This document shows positions 1-9,269 of a stretch of DNA of 64,000 nucleotides, in pieces. The notes under the pieces were generated by a model. That model saw only the letters and a list, made by a program, of their open reading frames with translations. It was not told the DNA's origin and did no database searches. Both the position numbers and the translations under genes were made by a program. How positions within the stretch are numbered: position 1 is the stretch's first letter; the number at the start of each line of letters is the position of its first letter. The DNA is from Mantis religiosa (Eukaryota; Arthropoda; Insecta; Mantodea; Mantidae), in contig CM060955.1 of the NCBI GenBank assembly GCA_030765055.1, forward strand, positions 160,438,743 to 160,502,742. The letters are read 5' to 3'.

Positions 1-2
1 GC

Positions 3-1889
3 GCCACCCGGTTGTGGGAAACCCAAAATTGGAGCACTGCACAGGGTCTCCTTTAGGTGCTGGAAAGCGTTTTCGGCGTCCTCTGTCCACACATAAGGCC
101 GGTGTTCCTCCGTCAGGCGGGTGAGGGGTTTTGCGATGTTGGAGAACCCCTTTATGAAGCGGCGGTAATAACTGCACAGCCCCAGGAAACTGCGCAACTC
201 TTTCCTATCCTTTGGGCGAGGCCAATCTCTCACAGCCTGTGTCTTCTCCGGGTCTGTGGCCACTCCGGTTGCTGAGACTATGTGGCCCAAGTAGTTAACT
301 TCCTTGCGGAAGAGCTGGCACTTCTTCGCGTTCAGCTTCAAGTTGGTCGCTTGCAGTCTCTGTAGCACCTTACTCAGATTCTCGAGGTGATCTTCAAAAG
401 TCTTACCGACGATGATGATGTCGTCCAGGTATAGCAGGCAGGCATCGTAAGTCAGCCCTCTCATCACTGACTCCATAAGGCGCTGGAAGGTAGCTGGTGC
501 GTTGCAGAGGCCAAAGGGCATAACCGTGAACTGCCAGAGCCCTTGGCCCGTCGAGAATGCAGTCTTCTCCTTGTCTCTCGGGTCTAGAGCTACCTGCCAG
601 TAGCCCGACTTCAGGTCCAGGGTCGAGAACCACTGTGCACCAGCTAGCGTGTCCAGGGTGTCGTCAATCCGGGGTAAGGGAAAACAGTCCTTCCGGGTGA
701 CGGCGTTCAACTTTCTGTAGTCTACGCAGAAGCGCAGCTCGCCGTTCTTCTTTGTCACCAAGACTACAGGGGAACACCAAGGGCTGTCAGACTCTTCAAT
801 CACTCCCCTGGATCTCATGTCCTCCAGCATGTCTCGTACCGCCCCTTGCTTCGCCAGCGGAACGCGTCTATGTGGTTGCCGAATAGGCCGGGCGTCCCCG
901 GTGTCGATGCGGTGAAGCACTTTGTCCGTGCGGCCGTAGTCACTATCACCTTGGCTGAAGACGCGCTGATACCGGCTTAGAAGTTGTCGAACCTTCTCCA
1001 GCTGTTCTGCGGTCAGCAGGTCGGCCGCCCTCTCCACCAAGCCTTCTAGCCGGGGCCCCAGGTGTTGCTTCGGCGCCGGCTCCTGTGTCTCGTTGATAGC
1101 TGTTACGCTCACCACGGGCTCGCACATTCCCAACTCCGTCCCGGCCTGGACGTCGTGATCGGCGTCCGTAGGATTTAGCAGTCTCACGGGCACCTCCTCT
1201 CGGCACGGGAGCAAAGCCCTGGCTACACACAGTCCGTTTACAGGCGTCTTCTGGTTCAGCATCATGTTCCTGGTTCTCTGGCCCTCCAGTCGCGCCGTCA
1301 CCACCACCTCGCTCCTCGCGGGGACAACCACGTCTTCGTCCAAGACGACCCTGCAAATTCCAAGGCGCTCTTCGGGTTGACGGAGTATAACCTCTTCTCC
1401 GTTAAGCCGCAGGACCTTCTTGCCGACGTCGACCGTCGCCTCGTGGCTCCTGAGGGCATCCAGTCCCAGAATCACCTCCTCAGCCACCTTCGCGACGATC
1501 ACCCACAGACGCACGGCACTCCGTCCCAAGTTCAGCTCCAGCAGGGCCTCCCTCTCCACAGGCAAGGTGTCGCCCGATGCCGTGAAAAGCTGGTATGGCC
1601 GGCTTGGCTTCCTTGTCGGCAAACCCTTCGCCACGTCAGGTCTGATGATGGTCACGGCCGCCCCGGTGTCCACCAGCACGCGGCACGGCTTTCCTCTTAT
1701 CCAACCGTCCGCGATGAGGCTGTCATCCATACGCCGGCTGACGGCGCGCAGTGTCACTCGAGGGGATGGTGGTGATGGCGCCGACGTGCCCCTCTCCACG
1801 ACGGCCCTTACTCGTTTTCCGGCTGCTCTTCCTGGTGTGGGCAGTCTCTCTGCAGGTGTCCGGGCTGTCCACACCCCCAACACAGGCCA
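3..1889 (-). CDS. pol: Pol polyprotein (protease, RT, start of RNase H), partial at left edge
   Basis: I checked this frame triplet by triplet. It is open from just after a stop at 1890-1892 to the window edge, about 629 codons, with no need of its own ATG. The aspartic protease active site VLVDTGA is encoded at about 1659-1679. RT fingers/palm follow: WCSPVVLVTKKNGELRFCVD near 710-775, FSTLDLKSGYWQV near 595-640, MPFGLCNAPATFQRLM near 475-525, and the catalytic YLDDIII at about 411-431. The thumb/connection is LGHIV...FLGLCSYYRRFI (about 145-290), then PLTRLTEE and the beginning of RNase H. It is read in the -1 frame relative to gag. Integrase is missing only because the window ends. Shorter minus-strand frames at 403-633 and 946-1356 are shadows. 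Confidence 0.93.
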
Positions 1890-2992
1890 CTAGGTGTTCG
1901 CCGGCGTCCCTCAGCTGGTCTTCTGTCTCCGGCGTAGCGGACACCCCTCGTTCTCGACGTCGGGATGGATGTTATTTTGGCCGCCTCCATCCTTAATGCC
2001 GCTGTCAGCGCGTCGTGGATGGTTTTATATTCCCCGAGCATTAGGCGCTGACGAATCTCCGTGTCCCGTACCCCGTCGACAAAATTGTAGGCGGCTTCCA
2101 GGGATACGAACTCCAGTGGCAGGTCAACCAAGGCCTTGCTAGCCAGCTGCTCGATGGATATGGCGAACTCCTGCAGCGTCTCCCCCGGCTGCTGCGACCT
2201 TGCCTTTAGCTGGCTTCGGTATGCTGCGGCTAAGCGGTGGTTCCCGAAGCGATTCTCCAGGGCCTCCCAGATGTCCTTGGGCGCCGCCATGGTCTGCACC
2301 GCGTTTAGCACTTCCGCGGCCCGTCCCTGGAGGCTGGCTATTAACTGTGTGGCCTCCTCCTCCGGTGACCACCTGTTGTGCCTGGCCACTGTGTCGAACT
2401 GGCGGCGGAAGACTTCAAACGTTGACGCGCCGTCATACTTGGGAGGTTTGACGCGCGCAGATGTGTCGCGTCCCGACGCGTCGGGCTTCAAATCCTTCAA
2501 CCTCCTGCCGACGACGTCCTCCACCATTGCGTTCAGGGACTTGACGCTGCTGTCGGCCTTCCCTTCCAGGTTGTTTATGCGGTTCGCAAGGTCTTCAACG
2601 TCTTCCACCACGGCGTTCATGGTCTTGGCGTTATTGTCGGCCTTTTCCTCTAAATCATTAAGGCGGTCGTCTACTTGGCCCATCCGCTTGCCCAGCTTCG
2701 TGACGTCATCCCTCACGCCGGCCAACTGTTCGTCAAATTTGGCGGCGAGGACCTCGTTCGCCTCCTTCATTTCCGTGGCCAGACTGTCGTTCGCTGCCCT
2801 CATTTCTGTGGTCAATTCGGCCTTCATTTCTTCCATCTTCCCGGTGATGTTGTCGTTGGCCGTCTTCATTTGTTTCAGTTCCGCGGCCAGGTAGTTATTT
2901 GCCGCTTCCGTTTTCTCTGTTAACTCGTTCATTTTCGCCAAAAGCATTTCCAATGCCGATTCCATGGCTGTAATGTTCGGTGCTGTTGTCAT
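1808..2992 (-). CDS. gag: Gag polyprotein of the gypsy element
   Basis: A 394-residue structural protein that would assemble the retrotransposon particle and bind its RNA. Residues 1-165 are rich in A, E, K, N and M with heptad-like spacing and probably form a long coiled coil. Within it two ~28-residue stretches (about 114-140 and 142-160) are near copies, sharing L-E-x-K-A-D and N-A-x-V-E-D-V, which suggests an internal duplication. Residues ~215-320 fit the retrotransposon gag (capsid) domain. A single zinc knuckle, CWGCGQPGHLQRDC, sits at 371-384 with Cys371, Cys374, His379 and Cys384. The ATG overlaps the primer-binding site and is the first in frame. The frame is intact and ends ...PENE-stop, overlapping the pol frame by about 80 bp, so Pol would be made by a -1 shift. 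Confidence 0.92.
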   Translation of the reverse strand: MTTAPNITAMESALEMLLAKMNELTEKTEAANNYLAAELKQMKTANDNITGKMEEMKAELTTEMRAANDSLATEMKEANEVLAAKFDEQLAGVRDDVTKLGKRMGQVDDRLNDLEEKADNNAKTMNAVVEDVEDLANRINNLEGKADSSVKSLNAMVEDVVGRRLKDLKPDASGRDTSARVKPPKYDGASTFEVFRRQFDTVARHNRWSPEEEATQLIASLQGRAAEVLNAVQTMAAPKDIWEALENRFGNHRLAAAYRSQLKARSQQPGETLQEFAISIEQLASKALVDLPLEFVSLEAAYNFVDGVRDTEIRQRLMLGEYKTIHDALTAALRMEAAKITSIPTSRTRGVRYAGDRRPAEGRRRTPSGLCWGCGQPGHLQRDCPHQEEQPENE

Positions 2993-3008
2993 CCCACTCC
3001 TGACACCA
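2991..3008 (-). promoter_or_regulatory. Primer-binding site, tRNA-Leu type
   Basis: The minus-strand 18-mer TGGTGTCAGGAGTGGGAT is complementary to CCA plus the acceptor/T-stem end of animal tRNA-Leu species that begin GTCAGGA (from memory of the tRNA family, not searched). It starts one base after the LTR. Its last two bases are the first two of the gag ATG, so priming site and gag start overlap. Confidence 0.75.
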
Positions 3009-3009
3009 G

Positions 3010-3465
3010 TGTGACTTTGTGGGTTCGTGAAATGAAAAGTCCAATTTCACCACTCAAAAATGTTCTTTATTTCCACCGACTTACAGTTAAACACTTGCCA
3101 ATTACACAAAATTACGTAATGCACACAATTACGATTCACCAGTTCGTCCGTTATCGTTCCGATGCGCGTACACAATTACGTAGTTTCTTCCGTTGCACGG
3201 CGCTACTTCACTAGCACGTCCAGCACTAACACTGACTGTCTGTCTCTCTGAAACCCTTTTTATAGGCATCTCGCCGTATTCTCGGCTTTTCTAGTTTTCA
3301 GGCGAATATTCCAGATGATGGGAGAGGGGGAGAGAAACGTCCAGGGACGGGTGACATTCCTTTAACCACCCCTCAGTTAGTGACAGAGACTAAAGGGAGG
3401 CGTGGCTCCGCTCCCTCTGGTTTCCTCACAGCTGTGCCGTCATACCTTCCGCTAATTGGGTGACA
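3010..3465 (-). repeat. 5' LTR of the gypsy element (LTR-A, copy 1)
   Basis: On the minus strand it begins TGTCACCC and ends AAAGTCACA, giving TG...CA ends over 456 bp, and is followed after one base by the primer-binding site. A TATA-like CTATAAAAAG lies near 3257-3266. A polyadenylation-type AATAAA followed by GAACATTTTT lies near 3065-3077 in the R/U5 part. The last ~150 bp are nearly identical to the solo LTRs at 14757 and 58308, while the first ~250 bp (U3) differ strongly. Confidence 0.88.
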
Positions 3466-4496
3466 ATAATAATAAACTCTGCAAATGATCCACTGATCTT
3501 TACGTCAGTTTATTTGCGTATTTCAGTATCGCTGGTTTGCTTACGTAATGTTGGTATTTTCCGCATTAGCATGCTGTGGAAGTTGGCAACGCTCGAGCTA
3601 TAGCGTCAGAGGCACGATATCCGTACGCCGCCCATTTGCATGATTTCCCTTTCTGTTCTCTATAGATACTATTTTGTATTCAGGAAGGCTCAAAACGTGC
3701 AAAAAAATTTGAACCTAATTTTATTTGGAATACAATACTTCAAGTACTTTAAAATTGTTTCACTATTTGATTATTTTGGATGACACTTTGGATTTTGCGC
3801 TTTTATAAATACAAATTACGAAGTACTTATGACTCAAATCACACCTTCGTTATTTTCAACCCCTACTAACGAAATGAACTACAGGAAAGCTTTGTCTCGC
3901 ATAAAAGAGTAGAGGCAGGTTTCAAAAGTTTGCGGTCTGCAATGTCATGTTTGGTAACAACTTGTTCGTTTTTAGGAATGAATATGAGCGAGTGACTTCA
4001 AAAGGCTAACAAGGGTTAGCGGCGAGATAGCGGCAGAAGTGTGCCGTGTCAGTGAACGTTGAGTGACGGGCCCAACGCCTCTGGCAGGCGTTGAGCAAAG
4101 GCTTCAAACTGACAGCTGTATGCAGGTGTATCCTCGAGATGGAAGATATGTGTTGGGGAAATGTGATATGTATGCAGCTGTTATTATTTCTATTGTGAAG
4201 CATCAACGTAAAGAAATGCCAGTTGAATATGCATTGTCGTTATCAAGTTGAGAAATCATTGAATAATGCAGATACATGCGTTTCCTGCTCCTGAAGTAGA
4301 TTTTGTAGGTTGAAGAATAATGCTAGTTTAAAATTTGCACCTTTTTCATTGTAAGTATTATTTTGAGTGCGTAAAAATTATGACTTTGTATCATGTAGGA
4401 ACTTAAAAAGAGCGAGGATTTGTGTTTTTAAGCAGTGGATGGCGCCGGTTCAAGAGGCGAATAGAGATATGGTTGCTTCTCGCCCCCGCCTCCCAA
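3466..4496. other. No gene recognised
   Basis: AT-rich sequence without coding signal. A short perfect hairpin, CAACGCC-7 nt loop-GGCGTTG, sits at about 4071-4091. Short frames on both strands at 4006-4251 resemble nothing I know. Confidence 0.4.
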
Positions 4497-4715
4497 GAAC
4501 TCTCCTGAACGTCTGCCTCACGTTCAAGGAGTCCAGAGTTCGAATCTCGGTCAGGATAAGTTGTCTGGATAGGGTGTTTTTTTTCGAGGTTTTTCCTTAT
4601 CATGAAAAATGAATTTCGGGTAACTCTAAGCTCTATGGAGCCTGAGCTCATTTGAGTATCATTTCACCCATTTCATTCATCGTCGCTAATAGCTTACCGT
4701 TGGAGGACGTTAATT
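4497..4715 (+). repeat. SINE A, full-length but diverged
   Basis: tRNA-derived short interspersed element. The head has a polymerase III B box (GAGTTCGAATCTCGG, near 4532). Next comes the family body GGATAAG...TTTTTCCTTATC and the tail TAACTCTAAGCTCTATGG...TCATTTCATTCATCGTC...ACCGTTGGAGGACGT. The tail here has a small insertion (extra CATTTCACC) relative to other copies. Confidence 0.8.
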
Positions 4716-4908
4716 AAAAATCAATGATTGGGGAAGAAACCACTACACGACGTAATATGCGTTTTGAGGTCTTCAGAATAAAAATCTTCTATATAGCACT
4801 CATTTGACCTTCTCTATTCACACTTTTACAAACCATACGAATACTATATTCAGTCTATTTTGTGACAGCGAGATAGACAAATATAAATAGGTTTAATACA
4901 CTTTATAT

Positions 4909-5925
4909 TGTGACTTTTTGGGTTGGTATAAACAAAAGTCTTGTTTGGAGAAATTTAAAACACTATTGCAGTAAACAGAAGCTTTGTACAACCCTCGCAG
5001 CAGCAAAATGACGTGACATTGACAAACTGCAGTCTTCAAGGTCGTCTCGTTTGCCTGCCACTTGTAAGCAATCACTGAGGTAACCTTCACACAACTACAC
5101 AACTCAGCTGACTGCTTCTCAGACTTTGCCGCTATATATACCTCCGAGTCATTGTTATTGAATGGCATACCTTACGTTGAAGACGTTCTGCGTGCACGCT
5201 CGCGCACATTGTATGCCAGAATTACATCCCATCCCAACCACCTAGTGAACACACTAGGGCAATATGACCAATGTGTGCCCAGGAGGAGAAAGAGCTACCG
5301 CCTCCCCAATGACCCCCTTGGGTGGTGAAATCAGCCTCTCATCCCCCCAGCACTACACTCTGTCCCGGCCACACGAAGGCTGGATCTGGCCTATTGGCTG
5401 ACCCCTGGCAGTCAGGTCCCCCTGTGTGACCCCAATGAGAAACACAACCTAAACGGTCCCCAACCACCCGACCTCTCGCTCCTGGCCCCGCCACACTGGA
5501 CGGACTCTGCAACGCAGACTGCCCCTAGCGTGGCGGTTTAGGGCACTGGCCTCCTACCCGGAAGCTCATCCCGCCGCCAGGAGCACTAGCAGAGGCCGAA
5601 TCAGGTCCATCAGTTAACAGTGACATCCAAGCTTTGGAGAGAAGACCAATCCTATAAGACCGCATGGGTAAATCCGCACCGCGGATAGGTACCGTGGCGC
5701 TCTACCCACCGTCCGGGAGCACCCGGACGACTTGTTCTCGCTCTTGGCTCTCTCTTGAATGCGGTAGATTTTCCGAGAACAATCGCAGCGGCAAGAGAAA
5801 AACGGATATATCCAGACACCTCTGTCTCTTTCTCTCTCTCGGCAAGCGTTCAATTCTACGCGCCACTCTCTGTCTCTTTCCTGTCCACGCGTACAGCTCT
5901 GACTTTGCGGCGGCTCCAACCAACA
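4909..5925 (-). mobile_element. Solo LTR-B split by a ~0.6-kb insertion
   Basis: On the minus strand the sequence starts TGTTGG (5925) and ends AAAGTCACA (4909), like the intact LTR-B at 8615-9025. The proximal part (4909-~5165, with the TATATATA segment near 5133) and the distal part (~5735-5925, with TTTCTCTCTCTCGGCAA) align with the truncated LTR-B at 25258-25628, where the two are contiguous. The ~570 bp between them (about 5166-5735) are GC-rich, unrelated to LTR-B, and contain a tRNA-like stretch near 5525-5560 (GCGTGGCGGTTTAGGGCACT). I cannot name the inserted element or fix its exact ends. Confidence 0.65.
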
Positions 5926-7223
5926 TGGATTTTTGTCAAAAATGGCTCCAATTTTTTATTAAAATTTCATGTTTAACGTATCTGCATGGCAAGTGAAATG
6001 TATATGTTGTAAACGGCAAGAAATTGACGAAATCTTGGTGTACAAAAGATTTAGATTGCATTATATTAAACAATTTATCCCATTCGGAGGGGGGGCATAA
6101 AGTATTTTCGATATATTCTTTATTGTAGGTTTCAATTATCAAATACTATCTACCTTCTCAACTGTAAAATGTCTTGTCTTTTTCGGGTCTCACACAGCGC
6201 CTGTTCTAAAACATTTGAGTGTTGCTTAAATACTATTGTATTCCCTTATTCCGCTTTTGCGTGCAAGAAAGTATGTAATATAACGACTTCTGCGAGTATT
6301 TATCTTGATTAGAATTAAGTAGATAGTAGAATAAGGTTTTGAAAGAATATTTTGTTGAAACATAGGCAGAGCAGGTTATGTGAATATTAGGCATATTAGA
6401 GGGGGGAAGTTGAATCCTTGTTTTTTAAAGGTGGATCATCTAGGGAACCACTGTCAGATGGTGACTGTCTTGTTGACAAGCAGTGAAGTCAGCTGCATAA
6501 TAAATCACCCAAACGCACCTGCTTTCTGACACAAGTGCCATAAACTTCTGAGAACAGTCACTAAAATCTGTGAGCTCGAAGATTCCAAAGGAAAAAGCAT
6601 CAGTTGTATTTCTGTACTCCAAAGGGGCCAAGTGCACAGTCCATCAATTAAAAGGTCGGCAGCGTCTTGCTTGGGAAAGACACAGGCCAGTTAACAAAAG
6701 AATTCATCCTCTGGGTCACATTCCTTGGCCCCGAAGAATTTCTTTTTCACGCTGTCACGTTAGTCATTTTTAGGTATTCGTGCATTGGTCATGGCTCCCT
6801 CCTGGGAGAAGACCACCGAAGTCGAACCAGTGCCATCGAATACGCTGACCTCGAAAGTTAGCCATGGAGAACGTATAGGATAGAAATTATTTACGCTATC
6901 CCTCCGAGCCCCACGTGTGTTGTATACAATGAAACACTCGAATTTGTTTGAAATTCATGAGTTTCCGGTTGGGATTTTAAACAGTGATAATGGTTTCATC
7001 ACAAAACACACTGCAAAAAGTTGAATCTCTGGAGCATTTGCAACATTTTACACAAGGAGTTTTTGCAACCCCAGTTTCTCCACGTACATAAATAACAGGA
7101 AAGGTATTGTATTTCACATTAAATTTCGATACCCAGATTTTATTGGAAATCCACTTTTATGAATCCACTGAGGAAAAAAAGACCAACATGGGTGTATTTT
7201 AGTTACGCATCCTCCAAGGATGT
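5926..7223. other. No gene recognised
   Basis: AT-rich; a few short frames (for example 6440-6637 minus, 6570-6773 plus) share no family motif I know. A G-run lies near 6091. Confidence 0.4.
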
Positions 7224-7525
7224 CCTGCGCCGTGGCGTAGTGGTATAGAGCTCGCGCTTTGGTCTCCTGCGCCTGGAAAACGCACGGAATTGATCCCACC
7301 CTCGGAGCCGAAGCCCAATCAGGATTGTAAGGAAATTGAGGAGCTACGCTAGGCAGCGAACCTTGGTCTAGAAAGTCAACTTTACGGCTCGGGGTGTCGG
7401 GATGTTGAACACATCTCCTTCCCGTATGGTTGGATGATCGCCCACCTGTGCCTTGCGTATGTGAGCGTGAGGCCGGCTGACTGCAGGCTCAGGCCCACTT
7501 TGGGCTATTATGCCATGGCTGCTTC
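7224..7525 (+). repeat. SINE D, near full length
   Basis: tRNA-like head CCTGCGCCGTGGCGTAGTGG with an A-box-like segment. The body contains CCTTGGTCTAGAAAGTCAAC, GGATGATCGCCCACCTGTGC and GTGAGCGTGAGGCCGGCTGAC. It matches, partly inverted, copies at 14100-14290, 49510-49824, 54489-54580 and 62840-63035. Confidence 0.72.
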
Positions 7526-7777
7526 ATCATCCAAGGAAGAAAATCCTCCCATCCCAAGCTATCCTATACATACAAAAATGTTGATCTGCTGAAAATGGTA
7601 CATTTTAGTGAGACTAAACGTTTGCTGAATAGTTTCGTCATAGATATACAGTAAGTACCTATAGTGATTGTCAGTTGTTCAAGAAGTTGCAACTCTGTGC
7701 TACCTCCATGAGAGAAACAGTTGAGTATTGAAAGGACTTCAAAATTATATATGAGTGTTGAAAGGGCTTTAAAATTA

Positions 7778-7968
7778 TATGGAATGGGTGAAATGATGCT
7801 CAAATGGGCCCAGGGTCCATGGAGCTTAGAGTTACCCGACATTCGTCTTTTAGCATAAAGGAAAACCCCGGAAAATCCTTATCCAGGTAACTTACCCTGA
7901 CCGAGATTCGAACTCGGGACCTCTTGAACGTGAGACAGACATACCCATCTACGCTACCGAGGCGGGCT
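7778..7968 (-). repeat. SINE A, full-length, minus orientation
   Basis: From right to left: head GCCCGCCTCGGTAGCGTAGA, B box GAGTTCGAATCTCGG, body, and tail ending GTCCATGGAGCTTAGAG... The deep tail (GTCCGATATGACTTAACG) is missing, so the 3' end is truncated. Confidence 0.82.
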
Positions 7969-8383
7969 TTAAAATAATCTCAAAATATAAAAAAAAGACC
8001 CTTAATAACAACTATCTCGAAAATGTCTAATTTCATCAAAATGTTTTTGAAATAAACTGAAAAGTTTGAAGAGAATATGTTTTTGTATAGTAGGTTTACG
8101 TGAATCGCATAATTTTTCCAGTTCATACAAAATTTCTTTCGAATGAAGAGGACTTCAGAAGCTATTCCCACAGAATTAAACTCATGCATTTTATCATGTT
8201 ATATCTTTAATATATGGTATTTCAATCAATATATATTTTTTTCAGAAAGTAAACAATTTTGAAAATGTTTCATGTTAGGTAAATTGAAATTGAGTATTTA
8301 TGGGTGTCCTTTAAGTACTGTGACTGTCAGCATCACATTCTATATTGAGCTGGATTGCTTAATTTAAATGAGAAGCCTCTTTA
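7969..8383. other. No gene recognised
   Basis: Strongly AT-rich, with long A/T runs; the minus frame 7980-8189 is low-complexity and unsupported. Confidence 0.4.
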
Positions 8384-8550
8384 TGAGGCTTGAGGTTCTT
8401 TTCCGTGCCATAAATCTACGACACGGGTCATCGACTTTACTTCCCCTCCGAAAAAAGGTCCACCGCCCTCCGCTGGATTTGAACTTAAGACGGCAACCAG
8501 GGGCTAGCATGTTCTATGTAAGGGGACTTCGTCGACTACTAAATCATCTT
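8384..8550 (+). repeat. SINE-like repeat G, copy 1
   Basis: The stretch TGAGGTTCTTTTCCGTGCCATAAATC...CGACACGGGTCATCGACTTTACTTCCCCTCCGAA recurs with substitutions at 33228-33400. The right end, GCTGGATTTGAACTTAAGAC, looks like a decayed inverted B box, so a tRNA-derived SINE is plausible. Confidence 0.5.
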
Positions 8551-8614
8551 CACTCCAGCGACTATCGGAAGTTGATTTCTGTCCCTCTCATAGCAACAGT
8601 TCATTTCTTTATAT

Positions 8615-9025
8615 TGTGACTTTGTGGGTTCGTTACATCGTAGAATTAAAACTCCAAGTTGTATAAATTCAAAATGCTCTTTGTTTCCATAGAAACACAC
8701 TGTTTGTACACCCTTGACAGCAAGAGGACGTAACATAAACCAAAACAAACTCTCGTCACTTCTCCACACGTAAATAAACAAAAGAGTTCACTTTCAAATC
8801 ACAGCTGCACGAGTCCAATTATGAATCTCGATAAACTAGCCACGGCTTCTTTTATATCTCCGCTTACTGTTCCAGAAATCAATGGAATGTTCTGTAACAA
8901 ACAAGATGGCACCAGACGAAACACGAACCTTCCAGTTATCTAACTTTATCTGTTTCGGTAAGCTTTTTTTTATCTCCGCGCTGCGCTATCTGCCCCTTTC
9001 TGTGCGCCGGCCGCCAGTCGCAACA
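8615..9025 (-). mobile_element. Solo LTR-B, complete
   Basis: On the minus strand it starts TGTTGCGACTGG and ends GAACCCACAAAGTCACA, 411 bp with TG...CA ends and a TATAAAAG-type TATA near 8850. Flanks are ATAT and ATTT, an imperfect 4-bp duplication at best. The last ~20 bases are almost the same as those of LTR-A, so the families are related. No internal retrotransposon sequence is present. Confidence 0.75.
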
Positions 9026-9039
9026 ATTTGTTCATGACA

Positions 9040-9269
9040 ATAACGCCCGCTTTAACTACATACGGCACCGCAGGCGGTGACACTGATGATACATGCGATG
9101 AAGATGGAGCACCGGTGGAATGAGATGGCGGGGAAACGGGATATCCCGGAGAAAACCCGCCCCAGCGTCGTGTTGTCCACCATAAATCTCACTTTGCGGT
9201 CGCCTGGGATCGAACCTGGGCCGCCTTGGTGAGAGCCAAGCGGTCTAACCACCGAGCCACGGCGCGGCT
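9040..9269 (-). repeat. SINE B (tRNA-Glu-like), full length
   Basis: The minus-strand head AGCCGCGCCGTGGCTCGGTG, anticodon-region CTTGGCTCTCACCAAGGCGG and B box GGTTCGATCCCAGG resemble tRNA-Glu(CTC). The body contains GGTGGACAACACGACGCTGG, and the element ends near GGGCGTTA. The closest copy is 57362-57618. The minus frame 9052-9252 only reads through it. Confidence 0.85.

Larger units (their letters stand above)
1..3465 (-). mobile_element. Ty3/gypsy LTR retrotransposon, 5' half (3' half beyond the window)
   Basis: Read on the minus strand the order is LTR (3465-3010), primer-binding site (3008-2991), gag (2992-1808) and pol (about 1889 to the left edge). The PR-RT-RNase H order, the CCHC nucleocapsid knuckle and the gag/pol overlap in different frames are typical of Ty3/gypsy elements. 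Integrase, any env-like frame and the 3' LTR lie outside the window, so the target-site duplication cannot be checked. Neither frame has a stop inside the visible part. Two solo LTRs of the same family lie at 14757-15311 and 58308-58797. Confidence 0.93.

Noticed and set aside
403..633. Minus-strand 76-codon ORF, and 946-1356 (136 codons)
   Set aside because: Both are in a different frame within the intact pol frame, which shows RT and protease motifs.
2136..2894. 252-codon plus-strand ORF
   Set aside because: Antisense shadow of the coiled-coil region of gag; no family features.
8615..9025. LTR-B as a third U3 variant of LTR-A
   Set aside because: Only the terminal ~20 bp are shared; the R/U5 body differs, so it is treated as a related but separate family.
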